The notes under the pieces: model-generated
What the model saw: the letters and a program-made list of their open reading frames with translations, nothing else
Told to the model about the DNA's origin: nothing
Database searches by the model: none
Program-made: the position numbers and the translations under genes
Shown: positions 7,512 to 16,800 of the stretch, piece by piece
How positions within the stretch are numbered: position 1 is the stretch's first letter
How the letters are laid out: every line of letters begins with the position of its first letter
From: Pseudomonadota bacterium
GTDB lineage: Bacteria > Myxococcota_A > UBA796 > GCA-2862545
Assembly (NCBI GenBank): GCA_005776945.1
Contig: SXOB01000073.1
Coordinates: forward strand, 1-55,546
Direction: 5' to 3'
DNA length: 55,546 nt

Positions 7512-10106
7512 TCACGCATGGGCATTCGCCCATGTGTCACCCACGGCGACGGTGACATCGAGCGGGACACTGAGGTCTGCGACCCCCTCCATCGCCGCGC
7601 GGACCACCCGACCCACTCGGTCGACCTCGCCCACCGGCACCTCGAACAGGAGCTCGTCGTGCACCTGAAGCGTGAGGTACCTTCCATCCAACGCAGAATC
7701 GACTCGGATCATCGCACGTTTGATCACGTCGGCCGCTGTCCCCTGAATGATCGTGTTCACAGCTTCTCGCTCGGCCTGGGCGCGCTCTTGGAAGTTCTTC
7801 GACGTGATTTCGGGTAGGAGCCGACGTCTACCGTAGAGTGTGCGAACGCCACCTTCGGCCTGCGCGCGCGCCCGGGTCGACTCGATGAATTGCGAAACCT
7901 CCGGCAGGCGCGCAAAGTAGGCCTCGATATAGGCGTTTGCCTCCGAGCGGCCAATCCCGAGGTCGCGGGCCAGCCGGAACGCGCTCATCCCGTAGAGCAA
8001 GCCGAAGTTGATCGCCTTGGCGGCCGTCCGCAGCTCGTTCGTGACGGCCTCGATCGGCGTGTGAAAGACCTCGGAGGCCGTTCGCCGATGGATGTCCTGC
8101 CCCAACCGGAAGGCGTCCAACAGGGTCCGGCATCCCGTGATGTGGGCCAACAGGCGAAGCTCGATCTGGCTGTAGTCGCACGACACAAAGCGGTGCCCTT
8201 CGGCAGGCACGAAGCAATGGCGGATGCGGCGCCCCTCGTGGGTGCGGACCGGGATGTTCTGCAGGTTGGGGTCGACGCTCGACAACCGCCCGGTGGCCGC
8301 AACCGTCTGCTGAAAGTCCGTGTGGATGCGACCGTCGGCACCCACGTATTCGGGCAATCGCGCGAGGTAGGTCCCCTCGAGCTTCTGAAGTTGACGATAC
8401 TCAAGGATGGCCGAGGGCAAGACGTGGTCGAGTCCTTCGAGCGACGCGGAGTCCGTCGACCATCCGCCCGAGGGCAACTTCTTTGTCGGAGGAAGGCCGA
8501 GTTCATCGAAGAGGACCGCGGACACCGCCTGCGGTGAGCCAACTTTGAAAGCATGCCCCGCAAGTTCGTGACACCGCGCCTCAGCTTCTTGGGCCCGCTT
8601 GGCGACGTCGCGGCGTACCTCCGCGAGCGCCGCAAGGTCCAGACGAATGCCGCGCGCTTCCATGCGGCCAAGCACGGGCACGAGCGGCAATTCGAGCTCG
8701 TCGTACACGTGTCGCGTACCCTCGTCGAGGCGATCGAGGAGGCGCCGCTCGACAAGGCCAGCGACACAAGCCGGTTCACAGGCGGCTCGGCCAAGTACCT
8801 CGACATCCCACGGTTCCGGGTCCGGCACATACCCCAACGTGTGGCCGAGATGGCGCTGAGCCAGGTCCTCGAGGCCGTGCGTTCGGCGATGGGCGACAAG
8901 GACGTAGTCCAGCAGCCCAGGGTCCCCGGCTCCTCCCGCCCACGGCCATCCCTCCGCAGCCAAACGTCGTGCGACGCCTTTCAGATCAAAGGCCACTTTG
9001 GCGATCGACGCGTCCCCAAGCAGCTGAGCGACCGCTCCCCGAACCTCAGCGTCGTCCAATTGGGTTCCTGGGCGGGCCAGAACGGGCACCCACCAGGTGT
9101 GGGAACCGGTCCACCAAGCCACGTCCGTCAGTCGGCCCGACGAAAAACGTGGAGCCACGGCGATACGGCCCACGGCACGGGCGTCCGCGACGGCGGCTGC
9201 GAGATCGGAGGCTGTTCGCACGACACGGAAGCCGGCGCTGTCCACGGCGTCGACCGAAGGCAGCAGCTTGCGAGCCACCATTCCAAATTCCCACCGCTCG
9301 AAAAGAGGTCGGAGGACGTCCGCCTGCAGACCCGTCGGCAGGAGCCCCGGCAGGTCCGGCAACCCAGGCACATCGGTTCGGATGGTCGCCAAACGGCGCG
9401 AGAGGTGCGCAACCTCGCGGCTCGCTGCCAGCGTTTCTCCCCGCTTCCCTGGCACTTCGCCTCGCGCTGCCGCCGCGAGTACCTCGTCGAGCGTCCCGTA
9501 TTTGGCGAGCAATTGAGCGGCCGTTTTGTCTCCGATACCGGCGACGCCAGGAATCGCGTCCGAGCTGTCGCCAGAAAGCGCCAACAGATCGGCGATGGCG
9601 GACGGCCCCACCCCCCAGCGAGCCTGCACTTCGGCCTCACCAAGCACGGCCCCTTTGGCCTCATCGAGAATGCGGACGTACGGCGAGACGAGTTGGGCAA
9701 AGTCCTTGTCCGCCGTCACCAACAACACTTCGGTGTCGGGCCCGCCATGCGCGACCGCTAGGGTCCCGAGCACGTCGTCGGCCTCGAAGCCAGGTGACGA
9801 AACCACGGCATAGCCGAAGCCCTCGACCAGCTTGGGCAACCACGGCCACTGCTGCCGCAGCTCATCCGGCATGTCGGGCCGGTGCCCTTTGTAGGCCGGG
9901 TACAGCTCGTGGCGGAACGTCTTGCCGGAGTCGAAGGCGACCGCCACAAAGTCAGGCTGCCATTGGCGCATCAACTTCTGAAAAAGCAGCGTGAAGCCAT
10001 ATAAAACGCGGGTCGGGAAGCCGTCCGATGCGTGTTGCGGGGGCAGGGCGAACATCACGCGGAAGGCGTGATGGCTGCCGTCGACGAGAAAGAGACGGCG
10101 AGGCAT
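7512..10106 (-). CDS. polA: DNA polymerase I with inactive proofreading domain
   Basis: An 864-residue family A polymerase used in Okazaki fragment processing and repair. The N-terminal 5'-3' nuclease domain is intact (FEADDVLGTLA, VTADKDFAQLV, GDSSDAIPGVAGIG). The polymerase domain has motif A DYSQIELR at about 644, motif B RTAAKAINFGLLYG at about 693, and motif C VHDELLFEV near 815. The middle domain has lost all metal-binding residues of the 3'-5' exonuclease. The DTET site is replaced by APRFSS, the second-motif NLKYD by DLKGV, and the YxxxD site by AACEPAC. It should therefore lack proofreading, as known for Taq polymerase. It sits in a minus-strand run between a lipoprotein gene and the kinase. 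Confidence 0.96.
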   Translation of the reverse strand: MPRRLFLVDGSHHAFRVMFALPPQHASDGFPTRVLYGFTLLFQKLMRQWQPDFVAVAFDSGKTFRHELYPAYKGHRPDMPDELRQQWPWLPKLVEGFGYAVVSSPGFEADDVLGTLAVAHGGPDTEVLLVTADKDFAQLVSPYVRILDEAKGAVLGEAEVQARWGVGPSAIADLLALSGDSSDAIPGVAGIGDKTAAQLLAKYGTLDEVLAAAARGEVPGKRGETLAASREVAHLSRRLATIRTDVPGLPDLPGLLPTGLQADVLRPLFERWEFGMVARKLLPSVDAVDSAGFRVVRTASDLAAAVADARAVGRIAVAPRFSSGRLTDVAWWTGSHTWWVPVLARPGTQLDDAEVRGAVAQLLGDASIAKVAFDLKGVARRLAAEGWPWAGGAGDPGLLDYVLVAHRRTHGLEDLAQRHLGHTLGYVPDPEPWDVEVLGRAACEPACVAGLVERRLLDRLDEGTRHVYDELELPLVPVLGRMEARGIRLDLAALAEVRRDVAKRAQEAEARCHELAGHAFKVGSPQAVSAVLFDELGLPPTKKLPSGGWSTDSASLEGLDHVLPSAILEYRQLQKLEGTYLARLPEYVGADGRIHTDFQQTVAATGRLSSVDPNLQNIPVRTHEGRRIRHCFVPAEGHRFVSCDYSQIELRLLAHITGCRTLLDAFRLGQDIHRRTASEVFHTPIEAVTNELRTAAKAINFGLLYGMSAFRLARDLGIGRSEANAYIEAYFARLPEVSQFIESTRARAQAEGGVRTLYGRRRLLPEITSKNFQERAQAEREAVNTIIQGTAADVIKRAMIRVDSALDGRYLTLQVHDELLFEVPVGEVDRVGRVVRAAMEGVADLSVPLDVTVAVGDTWANAHA

Positions 10107-10141
10107 CCGCCCTCCGGGCCGCTTGTCTAACGGCGACGGCC

Positions 10142-10178
10142 CGCAGCAGGACGGCGTTTTTGCAGCCGACTGCTAAGG
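10142..10178. repeat. Worn solo end of the 224-bp repeat (copy C)
   Basis: The sequence CGCAGCAGGACGGCG, followed by a T-rich GCAG segment and CTGC, matches the terminal 38 bp of repeat copy A with about six differences. Only this end is present. It overlaps the stop codon of the lipoprotein gene at 10173-10175 and lies just before polA. It may be a decayed insertion, or a reused palindrome at the gene's 3' end. Confidence 0.5.
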
Positions 10179-11366
10179 CGCTGAGAGCTCCACTCCCTCG
10201 GACCACGGTACGGAAACGGTGTTGCCGTCGTCGTCGATCCACAACATCCAGCCCGTTCCACCGAAGGTCGCGGCATAGAGCCAAGCGCCGAATCCGGTCG
10301 GGCGCACATACACGGCGACGGCCTCGGTCTCCGGGGCGACGAGTACCGGAGGCTCGGGAAGGACCCAGTCCCCGTCACCATCCACATCGGCGAACAACAC
10401 GGGCGACGTCAGCGCAATGTCCACGCCGCCAAGGTCGTAACCATCGAGCTCCGACATCAAGACATCCGCGGGCGGCACCACCGTGGGTACATCGAGGGTA
10501 CGACCGTTCGGGGAAAAGCCGACGTCCACCGCACTAAGCGTCGCGTCGGCGGGAGCCGGCTCGTAGAGGAATTCGTTGAGCGCGTAGAGGCCCAACTTCG
10601 TGATGCCGTCCGCGCCGTACCCGCCCGGAAGGTGCGCGCTCAGTTCGCCTCGTCCCGCGAAAGGCAACAGGTTCGCCTCGAGCGCCCAACCTGGAAAGTC
10701 CCCGGCAAACGGCGTGACGGACGTCGCGCCGCTCAGGGGGTCGACTACGACGAAATTCCAACCTGATTCCAGCCCAATGGCCGCCAGCCCTGCCGGAAGG
10801 ACGCCCGCGACGTAGTAGAACAAGTCGAACTGCGAGGAAACGTAGGTCTCCTCGGGGTCGGCCAAGCCGTCACCGTCGGCATCAACCCACGCCCCGCCAA
10901 AAAAGGTCCCGAGCGCCAGGCCAGGGTAGCCGTCCACCGTGTATTGCAGGTCCAACGGCGGCGTCCTCGGCACCTCCATCGTGAAATCGATGGACCCGCC
11001 GGCTGGCAGTGGGTCGGTCAGGCCCAGGACCCAGGGGTCGCCGAACGCGAGGCCGGCCCCCTCGATGTTCGTCGCATCCTCCTGAAAGGGAACGAGGGCG
11101 ACGGTGACGGCACCCGCGACGACCTCCAGGCCGTTGGGAACGACGAGATCGCCCGAAAGGGTCCAGGTGTCCGGGTCGGTCGGCGGTGAGCCCGTTCCGT
11201 CCGTCGGTTCATCGGTAGGCGGCGTCGGTTCCCCCGTCTGCTCCGTGGACGGCCCGTCTGTGGCGCCCGGCGCAGGGTCCACGGTGTCCGTGGTCCCAGG
11301 CGGGTCGTCGGGGGTGGTACCGACATCGATGGTCGCTGGGCCACAGGCGAGTAGCAACGTCCACAT
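10173..11366 (-). CDS. Surface lipoprotein of unknown function, paralogue of the next gene upstream
   Basis: A 397-residue exported protein. It begins MWTLLLAC, an extremely short signal with a lipobox (LLAC) and Cys8. A Thr/Pro/Asp/Gly-rich linker of about 55 residues follows, then a beta-rich domain. The start ATG at 11364-11366 follows a G-rich ribosome-binding stretch, and no usable in-frame start is found before the previous gene's stop. The blocks LFYYVAGVLP, IGLESGWNFV and EANLLPF align in order with HLLYIEGTVP, MGLDAGWNWV and VAGNLLPK of the neighbouring lipoprotein, so the two are tandem paralogues. Several Asp-rich turns (DADGDGLADPEE, DVDGDGDW) resemble calcium-binding loops. No enzymatic motif was recognised. 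polA follows 66 bp downstream. Confidence 0.75.
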   Translation of the reverse strand: MWTLLLACGPATIDVGTTPDDPPGTTDTVDPAPGATDGPSTEQTGEPTPPTDEPTDGTGSPPTDPDTWTLSGDLVVPNGLEVVAGAVTVALVPFQEDATNIEGAGLAFGDPWVLGLTDPLPAGGSIDFTMEVPRTPPLDLQYTVDGYPGLALGTFFGGAWVDADGDGLADPEETYVSSQFDLFYYVAGVLPAGLAAIGLESGWNFVVVDPLSGATSVTPFAGDFPGWALEANLLPFAGRGELSAHLPGGYGADGITKLGLYALNEFLYEPAPADATLSAVDVGFSPNGRTLDVPTVVPPADVLMSELDGYDLGGVDIALTSPVLFADVDGDGDWVLPEPPVLVAPETEAVAVYVRPTGFGAWLYAATFGGTGWMLWIDDDGNTVSVPWSEGVELSAP

Positions 11367-11418
11367 TGAACCCCCCGTCGTTTGGACACCCCAACGCGCC
11401 CCATCGAGAACTCTTTGC

Positions 11419-12582
11419 TCAGCCGCCCGCGATCGAGATGACAGTCTCGGTTGGGAGGACGTCCACGCCGCCCGGAATCTCCGAGTACAACGTCCAGCCG
11501 CCACCATCGAACATCTCCGCAGCAATCCAGCCGTCGAGGCCGGTGAAGCGGATGTGGCCAATGCGAACGTCCGCGTCGGACGTCCCCAACCGGCTGTCGT
11601 AGACGAGGTTCCACGTCTCCGACCCGTCTCGATCCAAGTAGACGACCACTTGGTACAACGCGAGTTCCACCCCGACGAGGCCAAACGTTGCGCCTGGGGC
11701 GTAGTGGTCGAAGGGGGGCGGTCCCGGCTCCAAAGAAAGGGCCTGCGCGGCCAAGGAGTCGGCTACGGGGACAGTCGCCAACGTGGGTACCGCCGGGTCT
11801 CCGCCGAGAACGGCGAAGTTGAGCGAAAAGAGGTCCGCGAAGTAGAAACCCGATGTCGGTACGTCGAGCGCATCGACCACCTCGATGTCGAGGGAGCCGT
11901 CGAAGACCTTGGGCAGAAGGTTGCCCGCTACCTGCATTGACGCAAGGTCGCCCGTGAGATGGGTGTTCGTCTGGGTGCCGTCGGACGTCGTCTCCACCCA
12001 ATTCCATCCCGCATCGAGGCCCATGACGGTCATCGAAGGCGGGACGGTCCCTTCGATGTAAAGCAGGTGATTGTAGGACGAAGCGACCAGGTCGTCGCCC
12101 GGGCCCGGAACGTCATCCCCAGACTTTTCGACCCAAGCCACCGGGATGAAGCGGGCAAACAGCAGACCCGGCGACGCGTCTTCGGCCACGAGCGTGTCCG
12201 CAGCAGGGATGTCTGGCATGTCGAACGAAAACGGCGTGGACGACGACATCGGCCCGACGGACTTGGCTTTCCATGGCGTCTTGTACTCGACGCTGCCGAC
12301 GCCACCGTGCCAGACGACTTCGACCCACGCGACCCGCAAGTCACCCCCCACGGTCTCTCGACCCGCAGGCACGTTGATCGTGCCGGAGGATGTCCACGTC
12401 GCGTTGGGTTCACTCGTCGTGGGTCCGGGGTCGGTCGGGGGGGGCGGGACCGTGGTCCCGCCGCCACCACCACCGCCACCGCCGCCGCCGGGCGTCAAGT
12501 CGTCCGTCGTGAAACCGGTACCGTCGAGCCCCTGCACGGGATCCGAACCACACGCGCCGACCATGAACAGTGCCCAACGCAT
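11419..12582 (-). CDS. Surface lipoprotein of unknown function with polyglycine linker
   Basis: A 387-residue exported protein. The signal is MRWALFMVGAC, with Cys11 as the probable lipidation site. GGAGG lies shortly before the ATG at 12580-12582. After the cysteine comes a run of eleven glycines followed by a proline/threonine-rich stretch, then a beta-rich domain related to that of the lipoprotein gene 52 bp downstream. The glycine run is coded by a simple GGN repeat that could expand or contract. No catalytic motif was found. It is divergent from the secreted protein gene starting at 12645, with 62 bp between them that must hold both promoters. A role on the outer cell surface is inferred from the lipobox and linker only. 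Confidence 0.75.
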   Translation of the reverse strand: MRWALFMVGACGSDPVQGLDGTGFTTDDLTPGGGGGGGGGGGTTVPPPPTDPGPTTSEPNATWTSSGTINVPAGRETVGGDLRVAWVEVVWHGGVGSVEYKTPWKAKSVGPMSSSTPFSFDMPDIPAADTLVAEDASPGLLFARFIPVAWVEKSGDDVPGPGDDLVASSYNHLLYIEGTVPPSMTVMGLDAGWNWVETTSDGTQTNTHLTGDLASMQVAGNLLPKVFDGSLDIEVVDALDVPTSGFYFADLFSLNFAVLGGDPAVPTLATVPVADSLAAQALSLEPGPPPFDHYAPGATFGLVGVELALYQVVVYLDRDGSETWNLVYDSRLGTSDADVRIGHIRFTGLDGWIAAEMFDGGGWTLYSEIPGGVDVLPTETVISIAGG

Positions 12583-12644
12583 CACCACCTCCGGAGTCTG
12601 GCGGGGTCGCCGAACGGTGGCTAACCCCCCGCCGGGGAGGGCCG

Positions 12645-13715
12645 ATGTGGCTGGCATCATGGTGCTCGTTGGCAACGTGGGCCCAGACCTCGACGCCGGC
12701 GCCCGCGCCCTTGGCGACTCCGTCGACGGACGACGGCTTCATTTACGGCGAAGACACCGAGGTCATCGTCTACGGCGACCTCTTTGCCCGATGGGACGAC
12801 ACCCGCTGGGCGGTCGCGACGGAGATGGTGCTTCCGTTTCCGGAGTTGCTGGTCAATGAGAACTTCTCGTTCTTGTCGGCCGCCATGCAGGTTCGCGCCG
12901 TCTTGCAGTGCAACAAGGACATCAAGACGGGCCGAAGGAATTTCCAGGTCGCGTGCACGATCGAGGACATTGGTTTCACAGTTGCGCCGTTCGAGGCCTA
13001 CGATCTGCACGTCGACCGCGTCGCCCGCGCCAACGAGTTGCTGCTTGAGATCGACGAGAAACTGACGGGAAACGCCCTCCAGCTTCGCGTCGATGACCGG
13101 GGCCAGGTCACTTCCTCGGACGTCGAGGGCATCGGGTCGGACTCGGAGGTCGACAAGGCCCAGGTCGACGTCATGCAGCGCGTCCTCTACCTGGTCGCGA
13201 TGGGGTTCGACCTTCGTCTTCGCGACGGCGCCGACCTGCGAGACGGCAAGTGGTACGAGTACGACGTTCCATTGCTCCGCTTCCCTAGCAGTTCGGGGTC
13301 GAGCGTCGCAGTCCACTACCTCAATCAATACAAAGGCCACACGCTCGTGCAGAGCATTGGCAAGGGCACCACGATGGCCAATATCGACAGCACGAATCCC
13401 CTGGCCTTCACGATGAAATTGGCCGGCGTTTCGATTTTCGACAAGTCGGAAGGCTACATGATGGAGCGAGTTTGGTCCGTTTCTGGCGTGTCGTCCGGTG
13501 GCATGATGGTCAACGCTTACGGCTACAAGAACGTCGGAAGAATCGAGATGTTGGAAAAGGACACGCCGATCGACGTCGGGGAGACTCGCTGCATATCGCT
13601 GCCTCCCAAAAGCTCGTACTCGCTCGGCAAGCGCCGCGAGAAGGCAGTGGAGGGTGCCGCTGCATTGCCAGAGTGGGTGTCCATCGAGGAAACCCCGATT
13701 CGCCAAGGCCGCTGA
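12645..13715 (+). CDS. Secreted or periplasmic protein of unknown function
   Basis: A 356-residue protein. The chosen ATG at 12645 follows GGGAGGG at good spacing and yields a probable signal peptide (MWLASWCSLATWAQ) and a Pro/Ala/Thr-rich linker. The rest alternates beta strands with a charged helical region around residues 120-180. Three cysteines are seen: one in the signal and the others near positions 85-100 and 325. The protein is not recognised. It is transcribed divergently from the lipoprotein pair and converges on the giant TPR gene. The annotation rests on the ribosome-binding site, export signal and coherent codon usage. Confidence 0.65.
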   Translation: MWLASWCSLATWAQTSTPAPAPLATPSTDDGFIYGEDTEVIVYGDLFARWDDTRWAVATEMVLPFPELLVNENFSFLSAAMQVRAVLQCNKDIKTGRRNFQVACTIEDIGFTVAPFEAYDLHVDRVARANELLLEIDEKLTGNALQLRVDDRGQVTSSDVEGIGSDSEVDKAQVDVMQRVLYLVAMGFDLRLRDGADLRDGKWYEYDVPLLRFPSSSGSSVAVHYLNQYKGHTLVQSIGKGTTMANIDSTNPLAFTMKLAGVSIFDKSEGYMMERVWSVSGVSSGGMMVNAYGYKNVGRIEMLEKDTPIDVGETRCISLPPKSSYSLGKRREKAVEGAAALPEWVSIEETPIRQGR

Positions 13716-13743
13716 GTCATTTCGAGCGGGCGTACTCCAACGC

Positions 13744-13764
13744 CCCGGCCCGCGCATAGCCGGG
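13744..13764. terminator. Weak hairpin between convergent genes
   Basis: In the 91-bp gap between the stops at 13715 and 13807, CCCGGC at 13744-13749 pairs with GCCGGG at 13759-13764 around a 9-base loop. It is followed by CTCTTG rather than a real T tract. It could serve both converging genes, but the support is modest. Confidence 0.3.
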
Positions 13765-13806
13765 CTCTTGACTCCCGCCACTTGCAGGCTTTGAAGCGGC
13801 CTTTCG

Positions 13807-16800
13807 TCAGCGCGGCAATCGACTACGCAGCGCGACGCGCACCCGTTCCGGGTCGCCAGCGGGGCGCTCGCCAAGGGCTTCCCCGAGCTCGGGGTCCAGG
13901 CCGGCCGCCTCACTGAAAACGCGCGTCGCTTCAGGTTCGTTGCCACCCACGGCGAGCCCGGTGGCCGCGACCGCAAGGAGCATGGCCCGAATGCCGTCCA
14001 CGCCGGCCGCGTCGTTGAGATGTAGGGCCGTCTCGGCAAGCTGAGCGGCCTGCGCGTAGTCCTCCCGGCGCATCGCGAGTTCGGCCAGGCGCAAGTAGGC
14101 ATTGGGCTGGTTCGCTTCGAACTCCAGACTCCGTTCGAAGTGCTCCTGCGCCTTGTCCGGGCGGGCCAAGCGCTCGTCGAGCAACCGACCCTTGGACATA
14201 TACGCGTCGATGACCTCGTCCGACGACCGGGCGGCGCCACCGATGATGAGGTTGTAGCGGGTCAGAGCGCTGCTCCAGTCTCCGCGTTGCTCGTCCAGAA
14301 TCGTCAGGCCCTTGAGAGCAGGCGCGAAGTTCGGGAAGATCTCGAGCGCTTTCTCGAAGCGCTTTTGCGCCTTGTCCGCACGGCCAAGCTCACTTTCAAT
14401 CGTGGCCAACTGTACGTACCAGGACGCAATTTTCGCCCGTTCGCCGCGACCGCCCGACAGCTGAATCAGCTGGCGGAATGCCTTCTCAGCCGACGCCCAA
14501 TCCTGGCGAGCCGCGTAGAGCGGGGCCACCGCTTCGAGGGTCGCCAAGTGACCGCCGTTCATCGCAAGCGTGCGCTCGTGGCGCGCAATCGCGTCCTCGA
14601 TGCGCCCGGAACGACGAAGGACGTCGCCCATCTGGAAGAGGAAGTTGGTGACCTCCAGACGGCCGTCGAAGTCATCGGCGTCGGGGTCGGCGAGTTGGCC
14701 TTCAAGCCGCAGCCCAAGATCCAACACGCGATCGTAGCGGCCCTGTTCGTAGAGTTGGGAGACCACGACGCGCAGTGCGACGGCGTCGTCGGGCGACTCC
14801 TCTAGGATGCGCTCGTAGACGGCGACCGCCGCGTCCTTGTCCAACCGAGCGTCGATTTCGTGGACGGCGAGCCGGTGGAGGGCGGCAACGCGGTCGTCGC
14901 CTTCGGTGGCTCGAGCGAGCGCTGTCAGCGCACGCGCGATGCCGGCATTGTCGAGGCGCACGCGGTGGACAGCCTCGAGTGCAGCCGCCGCGCCCGCATG
15001 GGGGGCCGGCCCGGTGATCGCGGCCTCATTCCAACGCTGGGCAGCGTCTGCGTCGCCCTGCCGTTCGGCCTCGGCGCCCAACGTGGCGCAGACTTGAGAC
15101 CGCTCGGCCCCTTCCGGCAGCCGCTGCAGCAGAGGATCTGCCACGGCGAGCATCGCGTGACCGTCTCTGGCCTCGATCGCCAGATCCCAGACCCGCCGAA
15201 GCGCGACGGCGTCATCAGGCTGGGCGTCGAGGACGGAGCGCCACGCGTCCATCGCTTCCTGAGGCGACGCGCCACGAGACTGGAGCATCGCAACTTCGCG
15301 GAGGACGGAAGCTCGCGCTTCTCCGGCCAACAGCGCACCCTCACGCTGCAACACGGCGATCCGGGCTACGTCATCGCCCTCAGCTTCTGCAAGCTGCTTG
15401 AGGGACGTCAGCGCCATCCGGTCGTCGGGGCAGTGGTCGAGGGCGTCGAACCACGCCTGGCGAGCGGCCGCTGGGTCTCCACCCTGCAGCCAGGCGTCGC
15501 CGATGCGACACATCAGCCGCGCGCTCTCCGCCGGGCCACTCGAACCCCGTGCGAGGTCGGAAAGGAACTGGACGGCCCGCGCCGTTTCTCCACGTTTTGC
15601 GGCAATCCGGGCCAGGGCTTCGGTGACGTCTCGGTCGTCCGGATGCTCGAGGTGCAGATGTTGGTAGAACGTCCAAGCCGCTTCGGTGTCGGCCAGTTTT
15701 TCGCGCAGCACCCAGCGGCGTCGCCGGTCCAATTCGGCGACGTTGGCCTCGTCAAAGCTCAACTCTGCCCGCCGTTGGTAGACGGTCATGAGCGCGCTCC
15801 AGGCGCCGAGGCGGGCCAGGATGGGTTCCGCCTCGAAACACCAGGCGATCTCCTGGGGATCACCGGCGCCGACGGTCGAGGACACGGCGATCACGCGCTC
15901 GGCCAGGCCGTCGACCACGCCTAGGCGATCCAACGCTCGCACAAGGCCCATCGCGTCGTCGGGCCAGACATCCGCGAACAGAGCCTCGACGCCAGGCACG
16001 TCCACCGCGGCAATTCGCGCGTCACGCTCGCGAACCGCAGCGCCAATGGCGCCGGGCCGCAGTTCGCGCACAGCACGCCAGAGAGCAGCCACTTGCGACG
16101 AACCCCCGTCGCCCTCTGCCGCGAGCCAAGAGCTGCACGCGGCGCGCACACAGGTCGGGGCCCGCTCGTCGGAGACGAGTCGGCGCAGACCCGTGCGCCG
16201 AGCGTCCAAGTCTCCACAGCGGCCACCCAGACGGATGAGTGACAGGCTCGTCCAAACCTCGCCGGCCTCCGGAAGGGCCTTGACGGCGGCCAGCGCCTCA
16301 TGGGCGCGCCCGAGGCCAAACTCGAGCCAGTCCGCCCGATCGGCGAAGGCATCCGCCGGCAGGAGGTCCAAGGCTACGTCGCCGTGGCCCGCGGCCGCAG
16401 CGAGGACAGCGGCCACCCGGTGGCGATGGCCGGCGGCGGCCAAGCGGGCGCCGACGCGGCCAACCACGTCCGGCTGGCCCAAGCGAAGGGCAAGCGCCAT
16501 CGCGCGAAGGGTGCCCGTGAGGCCCAACCGTTCGTCAGCTGCAAGCGCGGCCAACGTCAACGCCGGATCCGTATGTGACGCCTGCCAGGCTGCACGCAGG
16601 TCGAGCGCACCGGAGTGTTGGGGCGACAGCGTGAGCACCGTGCTCACGGCGTCGAGGCCCTCCGGCCGTTGCGCATCTGCCACCGCGACGGCGTACCAGG
16701 CCCAAACGGCCTCATCGCCGCGCGACCGTGTTGCGACGGACCGCCACGCGTCCGCGGCGCGGGACCCGTTTGCCCAAACGCGTGCCCACGACGCTGCACA

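Noticed and set aside
12419..12492. Tandem repeat or CRISPR-like array
   Set aside because: The repeat is short GGN/CCN triplets that code for a glycine linker in frame.
12657..14240. A 527-codon minus-strand frame across the secreted protein gene
   Set aside because: It spans the end of the TPR gene in another frame and the antisense of a gene with a good ribosome-binding site and signal peptide.
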